Of a stretch of 21,454 bases of DNA, positions 1-9,854 are shown piece after piece (within the stretch, counting starts at the first letter, position 1; every line of letters starts with the position of its first letter). The notes beneath the pieces are model-generated. The model saw only the letters and a program-made list of their open reading frames with translations, did not search any database and was not told the origin of the DNA. A program made the position numbers and the translations under genes. Source of the DNA: Jimgerdemannia flammicorona (lineage: Eukaryota > Mucoromycota > Endogonomycetes > Endogonales > Endogonaceae); assembly GCA_003990745.1 (NCBI GenBank), contig RBNI01001654.1:1-21454 (forward strand). The letters are read 5' to 3'.

Positions 1-400
1 CCAAATAATGCCAGCCTTGGAACTTAGTAGTTTTAGTTATTGGAATTTATATTTAGCTTTATATCTTAGCAACCATTGAATTATATTTTGTATAAATACC
101 CATCTTATTTCCTCTGAAATAAAGTAAGTTCCGGTTTCACTTATACACACTTCCTTGCAAGCAATCTAAGAGATAACAAGACAGTTAAAGATAAGAAGTT
201 TGAGGACTATAAGACCTTGGGAAGGCACTCCAATAAGAACTTGCTTATAACAACTTGAGTTAGTCTAAGAGATACACCTTGAAGAGAATCTGGCATATTT
301 GAAGGACTCAGCGACCACTACGTGACAATACATAAGACTGTACACAGAACCCTGCAATTGCTCAATATCAGATATCGGCACTTACTTGACATTTAACAGC
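1..400 (+). other. AT-rich stretch with LTR-like motifs
   Basis: No coding region is visible. A TATA-like box (TATAAATACC, about 91-100) is followed about 20 nt later by an AATAAAG poly(A)-like signal (about 118), and then by a C/A-rich stretch (TTATACACAC) and purine-rich leader-like DNA. This spacing is typical of the U3-R-U5 part of a fungal LTR, so this could be a piece of an LTR running off the left edge. No matching second LTR, primer-binding site or TG...CA boundary could be fixed inside the window, so the identification is an inference from motif spacing only. Confidence 0.25.
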
Positions 401-405
401 CTGGT

Positions 406-860
406 TTATTTCCAAATATTCGGCATCCGAGGAAGCATGATATTATAGTCAAAGCCATCGTCGGAACGCTGTCGAGCTAAACGTGCTTTTAGAGTAATGC
501 TGAGTATAGGAGCATAATCAAAATATTGAAGCACACCTGACCACCAGCCTCTCCCCAGCGTGAGGTCAAAAATATTGCCAATATCCACTGGCATTTCGAA
601 TTATCACCGGAGTCGCAATGCACTTCATGTCGCCTTAAAAGTTCATGGTATATGAAAACCCACCCACGTTTTGATAAACCAGGCACAACCTTTTCTCGGA
701 GTGTGGCGTGCATGTAGGAAAGCTCCGACACGTGCATAGGTCCAACTCACGCATCTTTATGAAAGGCATAGTTTCCAGCAGAGGGTGAGCCGGACCTGTC
801 GCATCACTGTACGATCTTTGATCGCAACCAAATCTGTTAACAAGTAACAGCCAGAGTCTC
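406..860 (-). pseudogene. Possible host-gene remnant, unrecognised
   Basis: This is the only stretch with ordinary base composition and many CpG dinucleotides; the rest of the window is nearly CpG-free. On the minus strand two overlapping frames look protein-like. One runs from 737 to 489 (82 codons, beginning MHVSELSYMH). The other runs from 594 to 406 (62 codons, containing GRGWWSGVLQYFDYAP and ending NIWK). A third short frame upstream (about 840-640) is also open. The frames would need a frameshift or a short intron near 590 to join. I do not recognise the protein and see no catalytic motif. It may be a degraded single-copy gene, the end of a gene cut by the repeat cluster, or chance open frames in normal-composition DNA. 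Confidence 0.35.
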
Positions 861-1221
861 TTCTAGTAGTGTGATATTATTCTTATTAAATATTGTAGAC
901 TGTAGTATTATATTAAATATAATATATTATTTATTACAACAAAAGCTCAGAATTTCTATTTATTGAAATATAGCAGACACCTAACCTTGGAAGTATGGCA
1001 GATTTCTGTATCTTGAAACTTGATCTTGTTCTAACTCTCACAGAGTTCTCAGGGTGCAGGGGTGTGAGTTCAAAGTGTATCTTTCTGCAGGCTTACTAGT
1101 TTTCTTACTTTCTCTTTACTTTGAACTATTTTGATCTAAGGTTTATTTACTCTAGATATTGGAGATATTTATATAAGTTTGCTAGCTATAAGGTGGCTAA
1201 GTTATGACTATATTTCCTGTA
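861..1221. other. AT-rich DNA beyond gypsy copy B, no gene
   Basis: No reading frame of note. It contains a perfect 19-nt palindrome at 906-924 (TATTATATT-A-AATATAATA). On the minus strand there is a TATA-like box (TATATAAATA, about 1165) followed by AATAAAC, compatible with the 3' LTR of the minus-strand gypsy copy to its right. I could not fix LTR ends or a duplicated flank. The boundary with the CpG-containing DNA on the left lies near 860. Confidence 0.3.
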
Positions 1222-1344
1222 AGTCACTTTTTACAAGTGAAGATCCTTGACATCTGTGAGATTTCAATAATTGTCAAAATTCAATATTTGTTAAATCTTG
1301 ACATTTATGAAATTCTAATATTTGTCTATATTTATAAAGTGACT
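1222..1344. repeat. Short inverted-repeat unit, 123 bp
   Basis: The ends are inverted copies of each other: AGTCACTTT at 1222-1230 and AAAGTGACT at 1336-1344. The inside holds two related direct repeats that start CTTGACAT (about 1247 and 1300) and include ATTTGTC/AATTGTC motifs. It could be a tiny MITE remnant or a structured part of the gypsy B LTR. No target duplication is evident. Confidence 0.4.
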
Positions 1345-1379
1345 GCTATTTGTAAGACTATACTATAGTTGAGAATCAG

Positions 1380-3061
1380 ATTCAAGTACTATGATCAAAT
1401 GTCTATTCTCTTGATTTATATATATTTCTAATTCAGATCAATCATTACAACTTCTCCTAAATAGGTAATTTATTTCTGAAACATTCTATTAACTCAAACT
1501 CCCAAGCTTTTACAAGTTATATCTTCTTGTATTGTGCAATTTACATCATTATGTTCTCTCAATAATATTTCTTGATATATCTGAAGTCTCTTAAGTCTAC
1601 TTTTCAGAAATAAGCTAGGGCTGGCTCATCATCTTTAAATAACTTATATACTTATTTAGTAATAATAATCTGAGTATAAGAGAGTTGACACTCTTTGATT
1701 CAGTCTTCTTTTCCCATTTCTGGCTACAAATTCAGTAGCTATCCTAACTTGAAGTATTCTTGAAACTCAGTCTGATTCTGGTAGATCTTAAAATATAAGA
1801 TTTATAACAAGTATATCTATACTATGCTTTGGATACTTTCAAAGAATTTCTCTATTATAAGTAGCTCAGTAGTATATAATTATCTTTCTATAGCTTATTA
1901 TATAGTACTGGTGATCTTAAGGACTGTAACAGTACTTTATTGATTAGCTATAATACGTCTTGAGTTAGTTTTGATAAATGATAGTGGGGATGATTATATC
2001 TGAGAGTTTATATAGCCAAAAGGTGATTCTTTTTATATCTTATATAAGATGAGACCCTTCTTACTTAGAATTTAGTTTTCATAACCATGAAGCTTTTACT
2101 ATTGTTTTCTATCTTAACAATCTCCAAGAGATTGTGAATCTTCTCTGTATTATTCTGTTATAGAGTCTGCACCTTAGTTATATAATTCTCAGCCTTCTTT
2201 CTGATTTGATATAGTCTCTATATCTTTATATATAGTGCTTTGAATGAGTCAATTCAATCCATATTAGATTTGGAATAGATTCGAATTGAATATCATCTAG
2301 ATTAACTTAGATGGAAAATGAGCTAATCTAGATCAATTTAAATCAAACATTGTTTTAATTTCCAAAATTAGACAATTAAATATTTACATCAATAACTTGA
2401 TATATAATAATTCAATTTTAATAATCATGGTGTCATTTTAAAGCCCTTAATAAGGCCTTTCTAATAATACTAAGAAATTGAAATTGGATCATACATTGCT
2501 AAGTTATCAAGGAAAACATCTGACTCACTGATTTTGGAAATTATTTGACTTCTCAATTTTGGAAATTTCTTCAAAAGAACATTTTTCTTAATAGGTTAGC
2601 AATATATAATCTAATTTTAATATTCTTGGTATCATTAGAAAGGTCTAATTAAGGGCTTTCAAATGACACCATAATTATTAAAATTGGATAATTATACATC
2701 AAGTTATGGATGTAAATATTTAATTGTCTAATTTTGAAAATTAAAACAATATTTGATTTAAATCAATCTATATCAGCTTATTTTCTATCTGAGTTGATTC
2801 AGATCAACTTGTTTAGAGTATTATTCAAATCTATATATTTCTATACAGTATCTTAATTGGATAATAGGATTTATTGAGAACTTTCTTCTATAAATAGTAT
2901 TTCTCAAGAGATAAAATAGGTGCTTTGTGATCAGATATCTCAGAAAGCAGATAATACTATTGGCAGATAGTAATCTTAGTTTAAATAGTTATTGCAGATC
3001 TTAGTAATGCCATTTTTGAGCAGTATAAATAGTATGCAAAGCTTCAGGGTGGAATAATATC
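1380..3061 (-). mobile_element. Ty3/gypsy copy B, 3' part, decayed
   Basis: The reverse complement of 3061-2822 followed by 2234 to about 1380 aligns with gypsy copy A (14095-14401 joined to 20145 to about 20950). Shared landmarks include ATTACTAAGATCTG..AATAAC, GTATTATCTGCT, ATCACAAAGCA and GGAGATTGTTAAGATAGAA. The homologous part of copy A encodes the end of the integrase and a following reading frame. Copy B is riddled with TAA/TAG codons and is interrupted by a MITE at 2235-2821. Its 5' half (gag, protease, reverse transcriptase, integrase core) is not visible: homology stops where the LINE begins at about 3061, and I could not find its continuation after 11505. It is inverted relative to copy A. 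Confidence 0.72.
2235..2821. mobile_element. Palindromic MITE 1 (587 bp), TA-flanked
   Basis: This is a non-coding element bounded by TA on both sides (2233-2234 and 2822-2823). Its terminal sequences are GTGCTTTGAA on the left and, as reverse complement on the right, ATACTCTAAA. The arms (about 2275-2520 and 2577-2815) are long imperfect inverted repeats; for example AGACAATTAAATATTTACAT on the left recurs inverted on the right. The two arms surround a loop of about 55 nt that holds a direct repeat of TTTTGGAAATT. Removing the element plus one TA restores the alignment of gypsy copy B with copy A, which supports the boundaries. The TA duplication and structure fit a non-autonomous Tc1/mariner/pogo-type element. 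The ends match MITE 2 at 4494-4912. Confidence 0.75.
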
Positions 3062-3129
3062 TTTCTCTAGTATAATTCACATTATACAAACTTCTGATTG
3101 CACTTTCAATACAGTTTTTGGCAAAAAGA

Positions 3130-5325
3130 TAATAATAACATATTAACTAGCAAATGTTCTAATACATAGGTATACTGGGTTAGATAGATCTGAGGCCTTT
3201 AGGTAGCAGCATATCAGAAGAGAATAGTCTAGAGATGGGCTCTTTTGGTAGAGTAAATAGTCAGGGAGAGTCTGGAGACTAATTGATATCTAGCAAAAGT
3301 GGAGATAAGTAGAGATCTATGAGCTTTACTAATAAGATGAAGGAGGGAGACTGATTAGTAGGCACTAGGACTGGTGAGACTAGTGGTATGAGTGGACTGA
3401 GTCTGGAGAGAGCTGGAGGTTTTCTGCCTAGAAGAGTAAGTATAGGGGCTAGAAGGGCCATAGCTGGGAGAGAGAATATGACTGCTAATAGTAGTATAAC
3501 TAGAGATCTGAAAAAAAAATCCAGATGTGACAGCTGATAGTAGAACTGAGCAGATGGACTGTGAAAGGAATAGGGATCCGGCAGATAGTATGATAGGTCT
3601 GGTAGTGGTACCATTACTCAAAAAGTTGATCTTAGAATTTATATTACATTGTACTTCTAGAGGCTAGTAGTAACTATAAAAATAGTTCTGGGGCTAATCT
3701 TGAAGCAAATGGCAAAGATAGTTTTTGTGAAGTTCTTACAGAGGCTGAAGAGAGTAGAGGTGAAATTTGAGGAGATTAGACCATTAGAGGAGGCTTTGAA
3801 GACTAGATTGATATTTGGAGAGATAGTGGTATCAATAGTATACTGACCCCAGAGTGGTTTAGCTTCTAGTAAAAGAAGTTCTCATAGTAATAGCTGTTGA
3901 GACTAGATAGAGGATAGAGGAGATGATGATAGAATATAGTGATATAGTAGATATTGATTTCCAGGTCTAGGATGAGATAATGTTTAAAACTAGAGATATA
4001 AATATCTAGCTTAGACTTACTGAGAGGGAGACCACTGAGAAGGCTCAGGTCTGGTCTTTGATAATGATGTGTGAGATATTAATATATAAGGTAATAAGGG
4101 TAAAGAAAAGTATAGAGGAAGAGTAGGATCTGCTAGAGGCCTTGAAGGAGCTCAATAGTACAGGAGAGTATAGAGTGACAGTATGAAAGACTTACAAGAC
4201 ATTGATATATTTGGAGATAGTGAATAAGAAGAGGTGGTGAGTAGATAAGATATTGTGAGAGAAGGCTCAGAGAAGGAAGCAGCAAAAGAAGCTATTGGTA
4301 CGTTTGAAGAATAGATCTACTGCTGAGGCTGGTGGAGCCCCTGGTGGATTGACAGTAAGTGCTTAAACTCAGGAGAGCACTGGGAGGATACAGAGAGTAG
4401 GGAGGCTAGGGATAAGTAACTCTATAATAAAGGTATGCTTGAAGTCTGGAAGGAGGAGAATATGCTGGAGAAGAGAACTAGTGCTCAGAACTAGTGCTCT
4501 CAATGAATCAAATTAAATTGAATTGGATCCAAATTTAATTTGATTTTATTGAATCAAAGCTCTAATTTGATTTGCTTCAAATTAAATCAAAGGTCTAATT
4601 TAATTTAAAATTCAATTTGAACTTTCTTTTTGAAATGTAATAAATCAATAAAAATATGTCCAAATTTACTAATCTTTAGCTTGTTAGATTTCTCTATATA
4701 AGGGAAATCTAATATACTAAAAATTGTTAAATTTGAATGTATTTTTGTCAAGTTATTATATTTCTAAAAATAGGGTTCAAATTGGACCATTAGTTCCATT
4801 TGAATTCAATTTGATTTGAACTTAATTTGAATTGAAAAATCTCTAATTCAATTTGATTCAAATGATCCTCAATTTAATTTGATTTGAATTGATTCAATTT
4901 GTTTGAGAGCACTACTTAGGAGTGAATATGGAGATGAGAGAAACACAGAGAGTTTGGTTTGGATATCTGATATCACAAAGAAAGAGCAGGTGGTTGGTAT
5001 TGTAGAAGATGAACAACAAGATATTTCAGAGGAGAAGTAAGATGAGTCAGCAAGCATAGATACTAATGTAATAATATAGAGAGGGAGGAGGCCATCAATC
5101 TCTAGTAGAAAGAGTATTGAGGACTTGATGTAGATAATTAAGATAATGGATAGCTTGGCTGCTGAGGAGCTAGGGGAAGTAGACTTGTAGGTGATCAGTA
5201 AGAAACAGTAGAAGTATATATTGAGAGGAGATAGACTGGTGGAGAAACTAAAGGTTGAAGTACTAGCTATCTTGCTAGAGAAGCAGAGTTATAAGATTGA
5301 TAAGGCTCAAGAGGTGGGCTTCAAG
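3130..5325 (+). pseudogene. LINE ORF1 remnant (unit 1a)
   Basis: No long open frame survives, but the nucleotide sequence follows ORF1 of LINE copy 2 collinearly from its N-terminal third to near its C-terminus, apart from the MITE insertion. The acidic segment corresponding to LLEALEDL in copy 2 is readable at about 4128-4150 as a degraded homologue. The gene would encode the RNA-binding or chaperone partner of the LINE reverse transcriptase; that role is inferred from its position in the element, not from a recognised domain. The dominant changes relative to copy 2 are G->A after T and C->T before A. Confidence 0.6.
4494..4912. mobile_element. Palindromic MITE 2 (419 bp), TA-flanked
   Basis: The termini are perfect 10-bp inverted repeats, GTGCTCTCAA (4494-4503) and TTGAGAGCAC (4903-4912), flanked by TA at 4492-4493 and 4913-4914. 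The subterminal DNA is built from iterated CAAATT/AATTTGATT motifs in opposite orientation on the two arms. A hairpin lies near the centre (TTAGATTTC at 4684-4692 against GAAATCTAA at 4704-4712). There is no coding capacity. It sits inside the ORF1 sequence of LINE unit 1a and shares end sequences and TA target with MITE 1, so both belong to one family, presumably mobilised in trans by a Tc1/mariner/pogo-type transposase that is not in this window. Confidence 0.85.
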
Positions 5326-5814
5326 AAAGAGGATATACTATTGAAAGTGATTGAGAAGGGAGTGATAGTGGGGGGGAGTGGCAATCCCCATAACCTAGTA
5401 CTTATACTGGAATCCCCAAGTAGTATAGCTGATAGTGCTGAATGTTTCTATGGTATTGAAGGAAATGGCCAGAGGATTGATTGTCAGGGCTATCAAAGAG
5501 TATGGGGAAATTGTCAATATTTGGTTTTAGGTCAGAGAGGGCACCAAATTCAGAACTATAATGTGGATATCAGAGGACAGTTAGTGGGCAAAAAGAATAT
5601 AGAGAAGGTAAGGGACTGGCTGGCTGTTCTCAAATGGGGATCTGTAAAGTATAAGGTCTTGAGAATAAAAGAGATATTAGAGGAAAAAGAGGACTTACTG
5701 GAGACATTAGAGGATCTAGCTAGAGCTGTGGAGAGGAGAAGATTGGTATGGAAGAAGTTTGAGACCAGGACAGTTGTAGAGATCATAAATGGCAAGAAGG
5801 TGCAACTGGACTGA
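5221..5814 (+). pseudogene. Chimeric ORF1 frame across units 1a/1b
   Basis: This 197-codon open frame begins at a TTG and is the longest surviving frame in the left LINE block. Its first ~35 codons (LVEKLKVEVLAILLEKQSY) match the C-terminal part of ORF1 (copy 2, about 16062-16140, LRDEMMVALLEAEEYEV). After about 5325 it matches the middle of ORF1 (copy 2, about 15103 onward: EEDLLLEAVEKRVVVGG against KEDILLKVIEKGVIVGG). The end (ETLEDLARAVERRRL..VVEIINGKKV) matches copy 2 at about 15487-15590. The order is therefore C-terminus then middle, so it is a fusion product and not a native protein. It is very unlikely to be a functional gene. Confidence 0.7.
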
Positions 5815-6609
5815 GCAGTCTGAGAGAGGGTGTAGGGGAGGTGCATTCAGAAGGATCTGCTGACTAAGTTGGAAGGGAGGGCAGCCAGGGGGACTACTGC
5901 TGATGAAGCTGGATTGAAGGTGAGTGTCTGGACAGGAGAGAAGGAAGCAGTGCTAGAGGGGACTCCAGGAGGGTAAGAAGGCATAGGGCTGAGTATTATG
6001 GTAGAGAATGCAGAGATGGCAGAAGGGGAGAGCCCTTAGTATGAGGTGTCCAGTGGGGCTGAAGGAGATAACAAATTTCAGGATATACTGAAGGAGGATT
6101 GAGATGAGTTGGCAAGGAGGAATGCAGAGGTAGGCAGAAGGAAAGAAGGAAAGAGATGGCCTGAGAAGTGGCAGAGACTGAGGTTGAGAAGAAATAGTTG
6201 GGGAAAATACTTGAGAATGTGACAGCTGAGGAACTGGGGGGAGAGGACTTTCAGAAATGAGTGAGAGGTACTGAGGTGAAATCCTGCATTGTGAGGAGGT
6301 GCCAAGAAAATTCCAGGATGAGATAATGGTAGCATTGCTGGAGGCAGAGGTATATCAGATAGATGATAACAGGGAGGTGGTACTTCTGGTAATTGCAAAT
6401 AACAGGGCTGTATATAAGTGGGGCCTGAGGAAAGGGCTGGCAAAGTGGCAGGTAGTATATGAGAAATACTGAACAGAGATAGAGACTGTAGATAGTGTGG
6501 ATTATCAGGAGATCTTAGAGGTACTGGAGGCTCAGCAGAGAGAGGTGGATGAACTGGAGGCTGAGAGGAATCTCAATGTTGCTGATGATGCAGTGAGTAT
6601 GAAATTATA
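5815..6609 (+). pseudogene. LINE ORF1 C-terminal half (unit 1b)
   Basis: This continues the ORF1 homology of unit 1b to its end, with several stops. The final codons (SMKL then TAA, about 6598-6609) correspond to SMEL and its stop in copy 2 (16362-16373). Segments matching copy 2 include AELGG/AEELG-type sequence at about 6222 and the GLAKWQVV-type stretch at about 6437-6460. The downstream gap to ORF2 (about 50 nt) is the same in both copies. There is no zinc knuckle and the function is unassigned. Confidence 0.6.
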
Positions 6610-9600
6610 AAGTAGATGGCTGTTTTTCAAATAACATTATTCAATATAGACAATATAACTTGAATATTATCTTTGAATATCAATAGGCCATAGAGAGTAG
6701 TGAGGTATTGACATATCTTTGGATGGCTGAAGAGAACAGATGTAGATCTGTTTTTACTGCAGGATGTGAGGTGTGATAGGGACTTAGATATTCTGGACTA
6801 GATGAAGGAATGGGGTGGTGTGGCTGTTTGGCAAGAACATATGGGTATTCTGGTTAGAAAGGGCAAGGGGGACATTGAAGATATTGGATACTGGGGAAGC
6901 AGAATAGTGTGGGGAGTTTGGAAGAGGCCAGGCTAGAGGTCTTTGATGGTTGGGTCTTGATATTGTCCAGCTGAGAGAGGGGAGAGAGAGTGGAATGGAT
7001 TCAAGGGCTATGAGAGTCTGGAGCATTGGTGGAGGCCAGTATTGATTGTCTAGGAGGGGACTTTAATATGGTGCATGATAGAAAGATAGACAGAACTGAT
7101 GAGGGAAGGGGGATGGCAGATAGGAGTAGTAGTATAGAAGCCTTGGAGGAAGTTGAACATCTGAGCTCTTTAGTAGATGCCTGGAGACTTGGATGGGAGA
7201 ATTGTAGGGTTTTTATCCACTGAGTGGCAGGGGTGGGCTCAAGGATTGACTGGATGTTGACTGCTGATTGCTAGGAAGTTGATATCTAGAGGACTTTGGA
7301 AACTGTTTGGTGTCTGTAGTCAGATCACTGGGGTCTTCTAGGGGGGTGTTTTGGGGGAAGTGGGATGAGGTCTGGACATTGGTGACTGAATTCCTCCTTA
7401 CTAGGAGAGGTCTCCCTATGGGAGGCATGGGTGATAGATATTAGCTTCAGGGTTTTTGGTTGGTAAGCAGAGGGGCTGGGGATTGGGGATTACTAGATAA
7501 GATTGAAATCTGAGGCACAACAGTACTGGGGGGAGGTGAGAAGAATGAGGGGTACTCAGAGGAAGAAGTGAGTGAGGTAGGCCTCCCAGAGATTGGTGGG
7601 GTTGTTGGTGACTTGGGTGGATATGCTGAAGGATGGCAAGAAAGAAAATTGGTAAATACAGGGTATGGTGGCTCAGCTGCAATGGCAGAGATTGGAGGAG
7701 AGGAAAGACCAACTAAGTTTTTATCACAGCTTCTATAGGTGAGGAGGGTAAGGCAGTGATAGGAGGGGGTTTTTGATGAGGCTAGAGAGTTGGTTGTTGG
7801 GGTACCAGTGATTCTGGATTAGTTGAGCAGACAGTGGAGATATTTATAGAGCAAGGAGGATGGAGGGGTGGGGATAATGGACATTGATAGACACTTGGAG
7901 GAATGGCACCCTGATCTAGCAGTAGGCTTAGGTAATCTTGGTACTATTATTCAAGGGGAAGAGATTTGGTGGGTTCTGACAACAACAAGCTCTGGGACAG
8001 CTCCAGAGGAGGATGACTTGCAGTGGGATTTTTGGAAGAAGATGGTAGAAGTTGAGTTGATTCTGGAGGAAATGAGAGCAATGTGTAATGAAGTGATAGG
8101 CTCAGGGATATGGATTGGGGCAGAGCTTGAGTCTTGTGGCTCTGCTGTTTAAGAATAAGAGGAGGAGAGAGAAGTGGAAGAATTGGAGACCAATCATACT
8201 TCTGGATATAGATTACACACTGGTCATAAAGATCCTAGTGGCTAGGCTACAGAGAGTGGCTCAACAGGTTCTGGGGGCTGAGCAGAGAGGATTCATAGGG
8301 GGATGTCTGATTAGAGATGAAACAGCCTGGGTACATAGTGTCATCAAGAGAGTCCATGCTGCTGGGGTAAATGGATAGCTAGTTTTCTTAGACAAAGAGA
8401 AGATCTATAATAGAGTCTGGGTAGTATGGTTCGAAGAAGTGCTAAAGTGCATTAGAGTCCCCTCTGGAGTCTGGTGGGTCTTGGTTGGTCGGCTGGAAGA
8501 GAGTCAGGCAGCAATTATAGTAAATGAGCATAGAGGGGTTTCATTCTCTCTGAGCAGAGGAGTGCTACAGGAGGATCCACTGTTACCAATTCTGTATGCA
8601 CTGTCCCTGGAGCCTCTTTTGGATAGGATAAAGTATAAGGTGGGAGGGTTGGACATTCTGGGGGTTAATTAGAAGGTGGGAGCCTTCTAGAGTCAGTTGA
8701 GGATATTACAGCACTGAAAGATACAGTAGAGTAATATGAGGGGTGCTCAGGAACCAAGCTCAACTGGTATAATATGAGACATTAGTATTGGGAGGAGAGA
8801 TAGTAGGTAGGGATGTTATTGGAACAATTGTCTCTATGAGAGAGGCTGTGCACTATCTAGAGATCTACTTCTTGATATATAGTTCTTTGCTATTATATAG
8901 ATAGTGAGAGTAGTGGTTGGCAGAGTGGGGAAGCACTCTCTTGAGGTGGAGTGGTCACTATATATCTCTGATAGGAAGGGTGACAGTATTGAATATTTAT
9001 TGTTTGGTATCTAGGATATCACTTAGACTTTCTGGTGTAGGTGGTTAAGAAATTGTTAAAGGTGTCCAGAACCTAGTTATGGGCAGGGTGATGGAGTCAA
9101 ATTGGTTGGGAGGTATTGACCTGACCAGTGGACTAAGGAGGCCTGGGTCTGGTGGATTTTCCCAAGTATCTTTACTGCTTGAAGATATGATAGCTGAAGT
9201 GAGCAAGTAAGTTAAGGGGTGGAGAGTGGATTCCTCTTATGCAGAAGGTGTGGGAGGCCCTATTCTCTCCCCAAGGTGTGACTGGGGATCATTTATCTCT
9301 GGTGGCATTAGAGGGGAGTCAGAGGATACATTATAGGAGATTCTGGTAAAGGGTGGCCAATAGAGCACACCATATTGGTCTCTGATAGCAGAGTGATGAG
9401 AGGGAGGAGGAATAGAGTCTCCAGATATAGAGGTGGGACTGCCTTCTGTTGAGTAGATGATTTCTGCTTAGAGGATGGCATGGAGTACCTTCAGGAACAT
9501 GGGAGAGATCTGTGGCCTAAGGTGTGGCAGAGGGTGGGGATTAGAGAGGTGTGGGACTGGAATAGTATTTAGCAGTGGGGCAAGCAGGTGGTAAGATAGA

Positions 9601-9842
9601 TCCTCCCCAAGTTCTGAGTAGTATAGTGGAGATTTCTATAGCATAATATTATGTTGAACTATCAGATGAGTTACTTAGTAGAAGAAGATACCTAGGAGTA
9701 TAAGGAGTGTCTAAATGTCGGGCAGGAGGGAGAGATGGTGCAGACTTCTGAATATTGATTAGGAGAGTATAAGGTGATGAGTGACTTTTGGAGAGAGATT
9801 GAGGTATGGCTGAGAGAGTACCCACCAGAGTTAGTGGTAGGC

Positions 9843-9854
9843 AGGAGGTGGAGT
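9843..9854 (+). repeat. Target-site duplication, left copy
   Basis: AGGAGGTGGAGT occurs here and again at 11043-11054, bracketing the poly(A)-tailed insertion. The base pair before it is CA here and TA on the right copy, so the duplication may be one or two bases longer with one RIP-like change. Confidence 0.85.

Larger units (their letters stand above)
3061..5325 (+). mobile_element. LINE unit 1a, 5' end and ORF1 only
   Basis: Its 5' end (CTTTCTCTAG.., then ATTATACAAACTTC) matches the 5' end of LINE copy 2 (from about 14409). Homology with copy 2 continues through ORF1: compare AAATCCAGATGTGA at about 3519 with the same stretch at about 14860, and TACTCAAAAAGT at about 3613 with 14954. It is broken by MITE 2 and then resumes as far as the ORF1 C-terminal region. 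At about 5325 the homology jumps back to the middle of ORF1, where unit 1b starts. No endonuclease or reverse-transcriptase sequence belongs to unit 1a. It is one of the most strongly mutated LINE pieces here, with TGG and CAG codons replaced by TAG throughout. Confidence 0.75.

Noticed and set aside
878..1252. 3' LTR of gypsy B, starting TGTCAAGG on the minus strand
   Set aside because: There is no polypurine tract before it, no matching LTR elsewhere in the window and no target duplication, so the boundaries cannot be supported.
3279..3614. Minus-strand open frame of 111 codons
   Set aside because: It is antisense to the LINE ORF1 region, rich in Leu/Ser/Pro as expected from the complement of a G/A-rich strand, and has no motif.
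6078..6443. Minus-strand frame with hydrophobic, Pro/Leu-rich sequence resembling a membrane protein
   Set aside because: It is antisense to LINE ORF1 and not kept open in the homologous region of copy 2.
8425..8440. GGTTCGAA, reminiscent of a tRNA T-loop
   Set aside because: No cloverleaf can be formed around it, and it lies within the LINE reverse-transcriptase region.
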